DNA of 64,000 nucleotides from JAPKZH01 sp963715635 (GTDB taxonomy: Bacteria; Acidobacteriota; Aminicenantia; Aminicenantales; UBA4085): the NCBI GenBank assembly GCA_963715635.1, contig OY970261.1, positions 3,596,001 to 3,660,000 of the forward strand, in the 5' to 3' direction. Position 1 is the first letter of the stretch. Each line of letters opens with the position of its first letter. Shown here one piece after another: positions 50,498 to 58,131 of the stretch. The notes beneath the pieces were generated by a model that made no database searches, was not told the origin of the DNA, and saw only the letters and a list, made by a program, of their open reading frames with translations. A program made the position numbers and the translations under genes.

Positions 50498-51415
50498 TTG
50501 TCGATCCACACTTATAATTTAAAAATCGGGGAGCAAAAGCTCTTTATCTCGAGCGACATCCCGCGTCCATTCTTAATAAATAAATCATTCAGGCTTTTTT
50601 TTTCGAACAGGAATCATCCGGTTGATATTGCGTGCACATTTGCCGGGGTTCCTTCCTCGTCTTTGGTTCTAAGCTCCCTCAAAAAAAAAGATAAAGAATT
50701 TTTATCCGGCTTTATTCTCTACCCGCAAATGGGGCCGGATAGTCCTCTTTTGAAATCGCCGATGGTCCGGTCCCAACTCAGGAAATGCCTGAGACATCCG
50801 GAAGATATCTCGCTAGAAATGCATTCCGAATCCTTCTCGATATTCGATTTTTTTCACAGAAAGCTCATGATTTATTATTTATCGAAGAGAAAGAAAAGCC
50901 TTGAATTATGCGCTGTCGGGCCTGGAATATTTGCTCCCTTTTTCCCCCTTTTCGGTGCGTTCATGCTGCACAGCTCGTCTTCAGTCCTGAATAATAAGGC
51001 CGCGCTATTTCTGGCCAAGGATGAAGGCGGGAAAACAACTGTCATGAAAAGCGCGAAGCCGCGGGATGTATTTTCGGATGATCAAAATATTTTAAAAAAG
51101 GAAGATGGCGTTTTTTTTGTCCATTCCACTCCCTGGAGTACGTTCCATAACGCACCCCGTAAGGCCAGACTCGGCGGATTGTTCATGCTCGAGAAGGCCA
51201 GTGAATTTAGCCTTTCTCGAATTAATCCAGCCGAAATGCTTAGTTATTTATGGGCCGAGCATGTCGGATACACCCTTTTCATGCCTAAAATATTGAGAGT
51301 CACTGCCTTTGATTTATTGCGCGAAGCATGCCGGTCTGTGCCCACGTACCGCATGCGCTTTCCCCAGGATTATATCGACTGGGACGCCGTCGACCGGGCT
51401 ATGGAGAAGGGGTGA
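50498..51415 (+). CDS. HPr-kinase-like P-loop protein of the RiPP cassette (ScmC-like)
   Basis: About 305 residues. GAFMLHSSSSVLNNKAALFL then AKDEGGKTTVMKSA is the place of the HPr kinase/phosphorylase P-loop, here reduced to DEGGKTT (residues 175-181), and FSDDQNIL matches the SDD acidic site. The first half has no recognisable domain. Proteins of this type recur in PqqD/NTP_transf_5 RiPP loci and in SynChlorMet cassettes as ScmC. They may phosphorylate the peptide or act as a scaffold; this is inference. The start is uncertain (TTG 50498; no good ribosome-binding site). Its stop overlaps the next start (GTGA). Confidence 0.7.
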   Translation: MSIHTYNLKIGEQKLFISSDIPRPFLINKSFRLFFSNRNHPVDIACTFAGVPSSSLVLSSLKKKDKEFLSGFILYPQMGPDSPLLKSPMVRSQLRKCLRHPEDISLEMHSESFSIFDFFHRKLMIYYLSKRKKSLELCAVGPGIFAPFFPLFGAFMLHSSSSVLNNKAALFLAKDEGGKTTVMKSAKPRDVFSDDQNILKKEDGVFFVHSTPWSTFHNAPRKARLGGLFMLEKASEFSLSRINPAEMLSYLWAEHVGYTLFMPKILRVTAFDLLREACRSVPTYRMRFPQDYIDWDAVDRAMEKG

Positions 51416-52134
51416 CTGAGCGAAACATCGCACGTTCCCGGTTCTATCGCGGCTCGAGCATGTGGCCGATGCTCCGGCCGGGTGACTGGCTGGTTGTCGA
51501 GTCCGTTCCCTATGAAAAGATCCGGCGGGGAGATATTGTTGTCTTCCAGAGTTCCGACACAAAAAAAGAGCTTTCGGATTCTAAAGGTTCCATCACTCCG
51601 GATTCCGATCTCGCCGAAATACCTTCTTCTGCAGATTGCTTAAAAAATACGTCCCTCAATACAGCAGAGGCCGAATCCCGGCTCCTCGTCCACCGGGTTA
51701 TCGCCGTTCATCCCGGAGGCTTTGTCACCCGCGGCGACAACAATCCGGCCCCCGATAGCGACCTCGTCTCCCCCGCTCTTCTCGTCGGCCGGGTCGCCGC
51801 CTTTGAGCGTCGCGGCCGCCGACTTCGTGTTCGCGGAGGCACAGGAGGTTTTATTCTCGCCTCCTTCCGTCGGTTTGTTCGTCAGACTTGGCCTTCTTTT
51901 TCTCGAGTCGTTCGCTTCCCTTTCCGGCCGGCCTACCGCCTCCTTCGCCGGAGCGGCATAATCGGCGCAATCTGGAAGCCCCGCCTGACGGCGGTCCAGT
52001 TCCGGTCTCCATCGGGTCCGTTCGTGAAATATGTGCGCGGCAGCCGGACTGTAGCAGTCTGGTGGCCGGAACGCCGCAACTTCCGCTGCCGCCGGCCATA
52101 TGATTTGATCATCAAGCCCCCGGTTTCCAGCTAA
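51412..52134 (+). CDS. S26-type signal-peptidase-like protease
   Basis: 240 residues. RGSSMWPMLRPGDWLVVESV contains the catalytic-Ser motif SMxP (Ser16), RRGDIVVFQS the second box, LVHRVIAVHPGGFVTRGDNN the third and fourth, with His in place of the Lys of classical type I peptidases (Ser/His type, as in SipW/SEC11). Unlike secretory signal peptidases there is no membrane helix before the Ser, and a 45-residue Ser/Asp-rich insert separates boxes 2 and 3. The C-terminus is very basic with hydrophobic patches. A role in trimming the exported peptide is plausible but inferred. GTG start overlaps the preceding stop. Confidence 0.8.
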   Translation: MTERNIARSRFYRGSSMWPMLRPGDWLVVESVPYEKIRRGDIVVFQSSDTKKELSDSKGSITPDSDLAEIPSSADCLKNTSLNTAEAESRLLVHRVIAVHPGGFVTRGDNNPAPDSDLVSPALLVGRVAAFERRGRRLRVRGGTGGFILASFRRFVRQTWPSFSRVVRFPFRPAYRLLRRSGIIGAIWKPRLTAVQFRSPSGPFVKYVRGSRTVAVWWPERRNFRCRRPYDLIIKPPVSS

Positions 52135-52147
52135 GGCTCGGCAAGCT

Positions 52148-54054
52148 ATGGAATCCTCGACCACATTCGAAATCGCCCGCAAGGCCGCTCGAAGATTCCC
52201 TCTTCTGCCCCGCACCGTAGCCCTCGTCTGGAGCGCGGCGCCGGGATGGAACCTGGCCTGGCTGCTCCTCCTCTCCGTCCAGAGCATGATCCCGGTCGGA
52301 CAGGTCCACCTCACGCGCGTCCTGGTCAACGGCCTGGCGGCAGCTATAGGAAAGGGGCTTACCTGGGACAATGCGCGAGCGCCGCTTATCGCAGCCGGGC
52401 TCATGGGCGGCCTCTTTATCCTCGGCCAGGGGCTTCAAAGCCTGGCCGGCTGGGTCTCCGTGGTCCAGAGCGAGACCGTCCGCGATAAACTCTCTCTGCG
52501 GCTTCATGACCAGTCCATCGCCATCGATTACCGCCATTTTGACGACCCGGATTTTTACGACCGGCTCTACCGGGCCCGGGCCGGGGCGCCGAGCTTCCCC
52601 TGGCGCAGGTCGCAAACCTGGGAAGCCTTTTCCAGAGCGCGCTGACTCTAATCGCCATGGCGGCGGTCCTGATTCGCTACGGCCTGTGGGTTCCGGTGGC
52701 GCTCCTCGTCGGCACAATCCCGACGCTTTTCATCACCATGCACAACAGCCGAAGGCTCTACCGTTGGGCGCGGGAATCCACGCCGCGCCAGCGCCGCATC
52801 TGGTATTACGACTGGCTGCTTACGGCCCGTGAGAATGCCGCGGAGCTAAGGCACTTCGGTCTGGGAAACTTCTGGAAATCGGCATACCAAACTGAGCGCG
52901 GCAAGCTCCGCACTGAGAGAATTGCGATCGCTCGGCGGCAGGCAGCCGGGCAGTTCGCCGCAGGGGTGACGGGACTTCTAGCGGCGGGAGGGGCGTTGTT
53001 GTGGACGGCAAGCCGGGCTCTCCTGGGCGCGCTCACGCTGGGAGATATCGCCCTTTTCGCTCAGGCCTTTAATCAAGGACAATCGCTCATGCGGTCACTT
53101 CTTCAAAACGCCGGACAGACTTATACAAACCTTCTCTACCTGGGCGATTTCTTCGACTTCCTGGATCTTGAGCCGACCGCCGCGGGAAGAGTAAGCGTCG
53201 TTCCGGGTGAGGAAGAAAAAACAGCCGGCGGACAGACCGCTGGAGCTTTGGGCATAAGCCCGAAGCAAGCCGTGAGGATAGAGAGAGACGCGGCGCCTCC
53301 GCTCGACGCTCTTCCCCTCTCCCTCCGGCTCGAGAACGTCTGGTTTACTTATCCGGGCTCACAGGAGCCGGTCATCCGGAACCTCAGCCTTTCCCTTGAA
53401 GCGGGAATGGTGACGGCGGTTGTCGGCGACAACGGCGCGGGCAAGAGCACGCTGGTCAAGCTCATCACCCGCCTCCACGACCCTCAGCAGGGCCGCATCC
53501 TGTGGAACGGCTGTGATGTGCGCGATTTTTCTCCCGACGATCTCCGCCGGCGCATGACGGTCCTCCTTCAGGTTCCCATGCAATATCAAGAGACCGTCAC
53601 GACGAACGTCCGGCTCGGAAACCTCGACGCTGACGAACCCAGAGTGCGCGGGGCCGCCGAAGCTTCGGGCGCGGCCCGGTTCGTCGAGCGCTTGCCGCGA
53701 CGCTACGATACGCTCCTCGGCCGCTGGTTCGAAGACGGCGTCGATTTGAGCACGGGCGAATGGCAGCAGCTGGCCTTGGCACGGGCATTCGCCCGGCCGG
53801 CCTCGCTTTACCTCCTCGACGAGCCCACGAGCGCCCTCGACGCTTGGGCCGAAGCGGATTGGTACGCGCGGCTCGAGCGCGCCCGGTCGGGCCGGACCAC
53901 ACTCGTCATCACCCATCGGCTGACTACGGCTCAGCAGGCCAACGTCATTCGGGTGATGGTTGGCGGCCGGATCGTAGAATCCGGAACCCATAAAGAGCTG
54001 ATGGGCGTGGGCGGCAGGTACGCGGAGGCCTGGAAGAGCCGGGAGCGGGAATGA
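52148..54054 (+). pseudogene. ABC exporter (type I, no C39 peptidase domain), apparent frameshift
   Basis: Two frames together give one protein of about 630 residues. Frame 1 (52148-52645) holds the first membrane helices up to RLYRARAG; the other frame resumes with LPLAQVANLGSLFQSALTLI and continues through the NBD: Walker A VVGDNGAGKSTLVKLI, signature DLSTGEWQQLALAR, Walker B LYLLDEPTSALD, His in VITHRL. The shift lies near 52590-52605, within a GC-rich stretch. It may be real inactivation, programmed shifting or an assembly error. The exporter would carry the modified peptide or a glycan. It overlaps the following micro-ORF (ATGA). Confidence 0.82.
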
Positions 54055-54116
54055 AGACGGACCTCGAATTGGAAGCGCTTCTCAGCATCGCACGCCGGGA
54101 CGGGGGGACGGAGTGA
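54051..54116 (+). CDS. 21-residue micro-ORF linking the ABC exporter and NTP_transf_5 genes
   Basis: Reads MKTDLELEALLSIARRDGGT E and stop. Its ATG overlaps the exporter stop (ATGA, 54051-54054) and its stop overlaps the GTG of the next gene (GTGA, 54113-54116), an exact coupling chain. It could be a leader that couples translation, or the displaced N-terminus of the next protein, because NTP_transf_5 proteins often begin with an E-L-x-x-L-L-x-x-A-R helix of this kind. A peptide function is unproven. Confidence 0.5.
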   Translation: MKTDLELEALLSIARRDGGTE

Positions 54117-55345
54117 GGATCGGCTATCCGGCCGTCAACCTTGAGTGCAAGGCCCTGGTCCGTTCTGTTCGTCTGGATGACCCGTCCGGCGACCGTCTGC
54201 TCGAGGCGCTTGGGTCCGGCATCAACTGGCCGCGACTCATCGATCTCTCCGTGCGCCACAGGGTCATGCCGCTCCTCTGCACAAGGCTGCAGGCGCTCGG
54301 GGAACGGAATCCCGCGCCGCTCGAAATCATGGCCGGGCTGAAAACGCTCCGGCGCCTTAACGAGGGGAAAAACCTTCTCCTGACCATAAAGCTCGCCGAA
54401 ATCCTCGATGTGTTCGGCGGAAACGGGGTCGAAGCGATTGTCCTAAAAGGGCCAGTTCTCGCCATCGCGGCGTACGGCAGTGTGGGGATGCGGCAGTTCG
54501 ATGACCTCGACATCCTTATTAGGCCGAGGGATTACGCGTGTGTAAAAGGCCTGATGGCCAACCTGGGTTTCCGGCTGGACAAGGAATTCACGCCGGCCCA
54601 GGAGGCTGTGCACCTCCGGCGGCATCATGATTTTAGGTACAAAGACGCTCAGAGTGGGATTATTATCGAGATTCATGTCAGGCTGACGGAGACTTTCTAT
54701 AAGATAAAGCTCGAGACGGAAAGTCTCTTCATCCGGAGACATGTCGTCGTAGCCGAAGGCTATAACCTGCCATCGTTGTCGGCCCAAGACGCGCTTATTC
54801 ATCTTTGCGCCCACGGCGCGTTTAGCGCTTGGCCAGTGCTCGGCATGATATGCGATGTGGCTGCCCTTGTCGCCTCCCGGCGCGACTGGCCGTGGAGAGA
54901 AATGCTTAAAGAAACGGGGAAAGCGGGGCTTCGCCGGATCCTCCTTCTGGGGCTGCGGCTGCCCCGGGACGCGGTAGGACTCAAGCTGGCGGAGGAGGTC
55001 GAATGCGAAGCCGGGGCTGACGCGGCTGCAGGGAAGCTTGAGAAACAGGTCCTCTCCGATCTTCTGCCCGGCCGGACGGCCGAAGCTCCTCTTTTCGAAC
55101 TCGATCTTTTTTTTTTGAAATCTAAAGAAAGGATGTCCGACAAGCTAGAGTTCTTTCTAAGGCGGTTGGCACTTCCCTCACCGGAAGACTGGAAGGCAAT
55201 CCGCCTGCCGGATCCGTTCTACATCCTCTATATTCCGATCCGCGCTTTAAGAATATCCGCAAAGGTGATCTTACCCACACTTGTGAAATGGATGAGGCGG
55301 AGTCTCCGGAGCCGAAGAATAAGGCCTTGGCCGGATTCAGATTGA
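54113..55345 (+). CDS. NTP_transf_5 family (uncharacterised nucleotidyltransferase) protein
   Basis: 410 residues. LSVRHRVMPLLCTRLQALGE, VEAIVLKGPVLAIAAYGSVG, MRQFDDLDILIRPRDY and IIIEIHVRL form the family signature; the Asp pair in DDLDILI and Glu of IEIH sit where nucleotidyltransferases place metal ligands. The function of this family is not established in general; members occur in RiPP and EPS loci next to PqqD and HPrK-like genes, as here. The start is a GTG (54113) overlapping the micro-ORF stop. Confidence 0.82.
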   Translation: MRIGYPAVNLECKALVRSVRLDDPSGDRLLEALGSGINWPRLIDLSVRHRVMPLLCTRLQALGERNPAPLEIMAGLKTLRRLNEGKNLLLTIKLAEILDVFGGNGVEAIVLKGPVLAIAAYGSVGMRQFDDLDILIRPRDYACVKGLMANLGFRLDKEFTPAQEAVHLRRHHDFRYKDAQSGIIIEIHVRLTETFYKIKLETESLFIRRHVVVAEGYNLPSLSAQDALIHLCAHGAFSAWPVLGMICDVAALVASRRDWPWREMLKETGKAGLRRILLLGLRLPRDAVGLKLAEEVECEAGADAAAGKLEKQVLSDLLPGRTAEAPLFELDLFFLKSKERMSDKLEFFLRRLALPSPEDWKAIRLPDPFYILYIPIRALRISAKVILPTLVKWMRRSLRSRRIRPWPDSD

Positions 55346-55354
55346 AAAGTGGGC

Positions 55355-55382
55355 TTGTATCAAATTGGGTTTGACATATAAT
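55355..55382 (+). promoter_or_regulatory. candidate promoter for the wza-like gene
   Basis: TTGTAT (55355-55360), 16-bp spacer, TATAAT (55377-55382), with the start of transcription about 19 bases before the ATG at 55408. Two TTGACA motifs (55371 and 55384) overlap or follow the -10 and could be remnants of another arrangement. Confidence 0.5.
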
Positions 55383-55407
55383 TATTGACATCAGAAAGAG
55401 AGTCGCC

Positions 55408-56277
55408 ATGAGAAAGGATTTCGATCTAACAACTCGCCGGCTGATGACGGCCGCCCTTTTCTGCGCATGGGGAGCCGGATTGCTCGCTCAAACCGGACAG
55501 GAAGCCTTTATCCGGGAATACAGGATCGGCCCCAAAGACCTTCTTGAAATCAAAGTCGTCGAGCTTCCGGAGCTGAATCTTGCCGTCCGCGTATCAGAGG
55601 ACGGGTCCATCACGCTTCCGCTTATAGGTAGAGTGGAGCTCGGCGGGATGACAAAAGACGCCGCGGAGCGGAAGATTGCCGCGCTTCTTGCGGAAAAGTA
55701 TGTCAATAATCCTCAGGTGTCGGTTTTCATCAAGGAATACCAGAGCAACCGCGTGGCCTTGATCGGCGCCGTGAAAACGCCCGGGATGTATGAAATGATC
55801 GGCAGCATGAATCTGCTCGAGCTCATCTCCAAGGCGGGTGGATTCACCGACAATACGGGAAACGATCTCTACGTGACGAGGGAAGGGAAAGACGGGATTC
55901 AGGTCAAGCTCACGATTAACCTCGACGATCTAAACATCAACGGCAACCAAAACCTCAATATCCCGCTGCAGCCGAGGGACATCGTTACCGTGCCGGTGGA
56001 CAAAATCATCCAGATATATGTGTGGGGGGAGGTCAAGAACCCGGGTGCGCTGTCCGTGAAGTTGTCGAAGAAAATCACGTTGATGCAGGCCATTGCCCAG
56101 GCGGGCGGGACGACGGCTACGGCGAAAAAATCCGCTGTGGTCATCAAGCGGCAAGACGAAAAGACCGGCAAAGATATCCAAATAAACGTCAACCTGAACG
56201 ATATCATCAAGGGAAAAGCGCCGGATCCTCGTTTGAAGGAGGGGGATGTGGTGTATGTGCCGGAGAGCTTCTGGTGA
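55408..56277 (+). CDS. wza: polysaccharide export outer-membrane protein (Wza/GumB-like)
   Basis: 289 residues. An N-terminal signal segment (LMTAALFCAWGAGLLAQTGQ) without a clear lipobox Cys, then the Poly_export domain (YRIGPKDLLEIKVVELPELN, VRVSEDGSITLPLIGRVELG) and SLBB repeats (VALIGAVKTPGMYEMIG; IYVWGEVKNPGALSV). It forms the periplasmic/outer-membrane conduit that partners Wzc. Some family members lack lipidation and use a separate barrel; the barrel at 46025-47377 could fill that role. Followed 10 bp later by the phosphatase gene. Confidence 0.93.
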   Translation: MRKDFDLTTRRLMTAALFCAWGAGLLAQTGQEAFIREYRIGPKDLLEIKVVELPELNLAVRVSEDGSITLPLIGRVELGGMTKDAAERKIAALLAEKYVNNPQVSVFIKEYQSNRVALIGAVKTPGMYEMIGSMNLLELISKAGGFTDNTGNDLYVTREGKDGIQVKLTINLDDLNINGNQNLNIPLQPRDIVTVPVDKIIQIYVWGEVKNPGALSVKLSKKITLMQAIAQAGGTTATAKKSAVVIKRQDEKTGKDIQINVNLNDIIKGKAPDPRLKEGDVVYVPESFW

Positions 56278-56287
56278 GCACGAGCTG

Positions 56288-57076
56288 ATGATCGACCTCC
56301 ACACGCATATGCTGCCCGACTGGGACGACGGAGCCCGGTCCTGGGAGGAGACCAAGGCCATGGCCCGGGTGGCCGCGGCGGACGGAATCCGCAAGATCGC
56401 GCTCACGCCGCATATCTTCCGGCTGACGAAGCATAATGACGATTGGTCGGTTCTCGAAGAGCGGACGGCCGAGTTCAAAAGAAATTGTAAGAGCCTGCCC
56501 TGTGAATTCTCGTTCGGGGCTGAGGTCTTCGTCCATCACGATATGCTGGAAAACATCCAGAACCATCATTTGACCATCAACGGCTCGGACTATTTCTTCA
56601 TCGAGTTTCCCGCGGAAACGATCCTGCCGGCGGTTAAAGACCTCATATTCAACATCATGCTCCGGGGCTACATCCCCATCATCAGCCATCCGGAGCGAAA
56701 CTCGGTATTCAGTTATCGGCCGGGCTTGCTCTACGAGCTGGTGAAAATGGGCTGCCTGGCCCAGGTCACGGCTAAAAGCATCATGGGCGAGATGGGTCAG
56801 GAGGCCAAGAGAGCCGCGGATATTTTTCTCAAGCACAATCTGGTCCACATCATCGCTTCGGACGCCCACGACCCGGTAAATAGGCCGCCCAGGCTGAGCC
56901 AGGGGGTCTGGGAGGCGGCTAAGGTCGTGGGAAAGGAAAAGGCCGAGGCGATGGTCACATCCATTCCGGAGGCGATTCTCGGAAACGCAGAAATCGGGGA
57001 TTGGGGGGAGCCGCTGGACCCTGTCCGCGAAAAAAAATGGACAATCAAGCTTCCTTCCTTCATTAAAAAAACCTAG
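56288..57076 (+). CDS. CpsB/CapC-type PHP-domain protein tyrosine phosphatase
   Basis: About 262 residues. MIDLHTHMLPDWDDGARSWE begins with the HxH metal site of PHP phosphohydrolases; ALTPHIF, GAEVFVHHDML, IPIISHPERN and HIIASDAHD supply the remaining metal ligands. It dephosphorylates the Wzc-type kinase tail and so closes the regulatory loop. I place the start at ATG 56288, which gives MIDLHTH, rather than at 56246, which lies inside the wza gene. Confidence 0.9.
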   Translation: MIDLHTHMLPDWDDGARSWEETKAMARVAAADGIRKIALTPHIFRLTKHNDDWSVLEERTAEFKRNCKSLPCEFSFGAEVFVHHDMLENIQNHHLTINGSDYFFIEFPAETILPAVKDLIFNIMLRGYIPIISHPERNSVFSYRPGLLYELVKMGCLAQVTAKSIMGEMGQEAKRAADIFLKHNLVHIIASDAHDPVNRPPRLSQGVWEAAKVVGKEKAEAMVTSIPEAILGNAEIGDWGEPLDPVREKKWTIKLPSFIKKT

Positions 57077-57126
57077 ATGCGCGTCTCGCAAATATCTTGT
57101 ATAAATAAAGATACTCGCTTGAACGC

Positions 57127-57229
57127 GCATCCGACGGGGAGTTTGAGGGGGCGGAGTGGCCCCCTCAGGGGTTCAGCGGAGCGAAGCGAAGCGCCGAAGG
57201 GGGAGCTTGACTCCCCCTTGGAAGTGACC
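57127..57229. repeat. GC-rich repeat D, related in part to copies A and B
   Basis: Contains two hairpins: GGGGGC/GCCCCC (around 57148-57165) and AAGGGGGAG/CTCCCCCTT (around 57198-57220). The second resembles the CCAAGGGGGCGACTCCCCCT part of copies A and B. The 329-bp spacer 57077-57405 otherwise holds only the GGGGAC hairpin and a promoter. Confidence 0.5.
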
Positions 57230-57306
57230 CGGCTCTGCGAGATACTGGAACAAGAAACTTATGAGACGGGGCACTAGATGAGCAGGGCCGCTTTACGATA
57301 TAAAAG

Positions 57307-57329
57307 GGGGACACGGTAATGGTATCCCC
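57307..57329. repeat. GGGGACAC...GTATCCCC hairpin
   Basis: GGGGACAC (57307-57314) pairs with GTATCCCC (57322-57329) with one mismatch. Same GGGGA/TCCCC ends as the hairpins near the RAYT. Candidate REP-like element. Confidence 0.45.
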
Positions 57330-57353
57330 ATATTATGGTCAAGAAAGTTTTCC

Positions 57354-57382
57354 TTGACATCTTCCATTAAAGTATTTAAATT
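57354..57382 (+). promoter_or_regulatory. promoter of the small secreted protein gene
   Basis: TTGACA (57354-57359), 17-bp spacer, TAAATT (57377-57382). Transcription would begin near 57389, after the ATG at 57385 but before the ATG at 57406. Confidence 0.6.
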
Positions 57383-57405
57383 AAATGAGTAAGAGGGAAG
57401 CAGAA

Positions 57406-57924
57406 ATGCTAAAGCATAAGACCTTCAGGTCAAGGCTCCTTGTATTGGGCATTGCAGCGGCGTTCTTGGCGATCATCATCCCCATCGAAGGCCTGAGCCA
57501 GACGGCTGGAACGGGCGCGCTGACGGGGACGATTTACTGGGATGACGTCAAGACTCCGGCGGAAAATGCCGTTGTCAAGCTGCGGAACATCCAGACCGGG
57601 AAAGAATTCCAGAGCCCGCCGTCGAATAAAAGCGGCCTTTACTTGGTCAAAGACATCATCGAAGGCCGGTACATCATCGGGGTCGCCACAAGCCGCGGCG
57701 ATTATAACTTCAACTTCGAAGTTTTTATCAAAGCCAATGAAACAGCGAAGCTTTCCCTGGCCCTGAAAACCGCGGAATCCCTGGTTGTTCTTGAGAAAGC
57801 CAAAGGGAAGGGTTTCTTTGCAAAGCCGGCCGGGATCGCGGTCCTCGTGGGGAGCGCTGCGCTTCTTTCTTTTGGCGCTTACGAGCTCTTCAAAGCAGAA
57901 GAGAAATCTCCGACAAAGAAATAA
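57406..57924 (+). CDS. secreted or membrane-anchored carboxypeptidase-regulatory-like small protein
   Basis: About 172 residues. Signal segment SRLLVLGIAAAFLAIIIPI, then a beta-sandwich-like region (GTIYWDDVKTPAENAVVKLR; GLYLVKDIIEGRYIIGVAT) similar to carboxypeptidase-regulatory domains, and a C-terminal hydrophobic segment (AGIAVLVGSAALLSFGAYEL) before a charged end. The start is ATG 57406 because GAGGGAAG precedes it and the promoter lies upstream; the ATG at 57385 would precede the transcript. Function unknown. It is a single-gene unit ended by a strong terminator. Confidence 0.65.
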   Translation: MLKHKTFRSRLLVLGIAAAFLAIIIPIEGLSQTAGTGALTGTIYWDDVKTPAENAVVKLRNIQTGKEFQSPPSNKSGLYLVKDIIEGRYIIGVATSRGDYNFNFEVFIKANETAKLSLALKTAESLVVLEKAKGKGFFAKPAGIAVLVGSAALLSFGAYELFKAEEKSPTKK

Positions 57925-58037
57925 GAGTCGGGATCTTGCCGACTCCGGCAGGAGAGGATGCGTCAGGTCTGAGGACAAAGTCTCTTAAGGATTATCAAAC
58001 ATCGAAGAATAGATAAAATTAATCCTTGAAGGAAAAA

Positions 58038-58069
58038 GCAGGAGGCTCAAAATCTCCTGCTTTTTTTTT
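58038..58069 (+). terminator. rho-independent terminator
   Basis: GCAGGAG (58038-58044), nine-base loop, CTCCTGC (58054-58060), then nine T (58061-58069). The A tract before the stem extends pairing and makes it potentially active in both directions. Confidence 0.92.
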
Positions 58070-58131
58070 GCCCGGTTGAGGTGGCCGGAGAGAAAATTAT
58101 AAGATAGGGAAAGATAAAGAGGCTTATTCAG

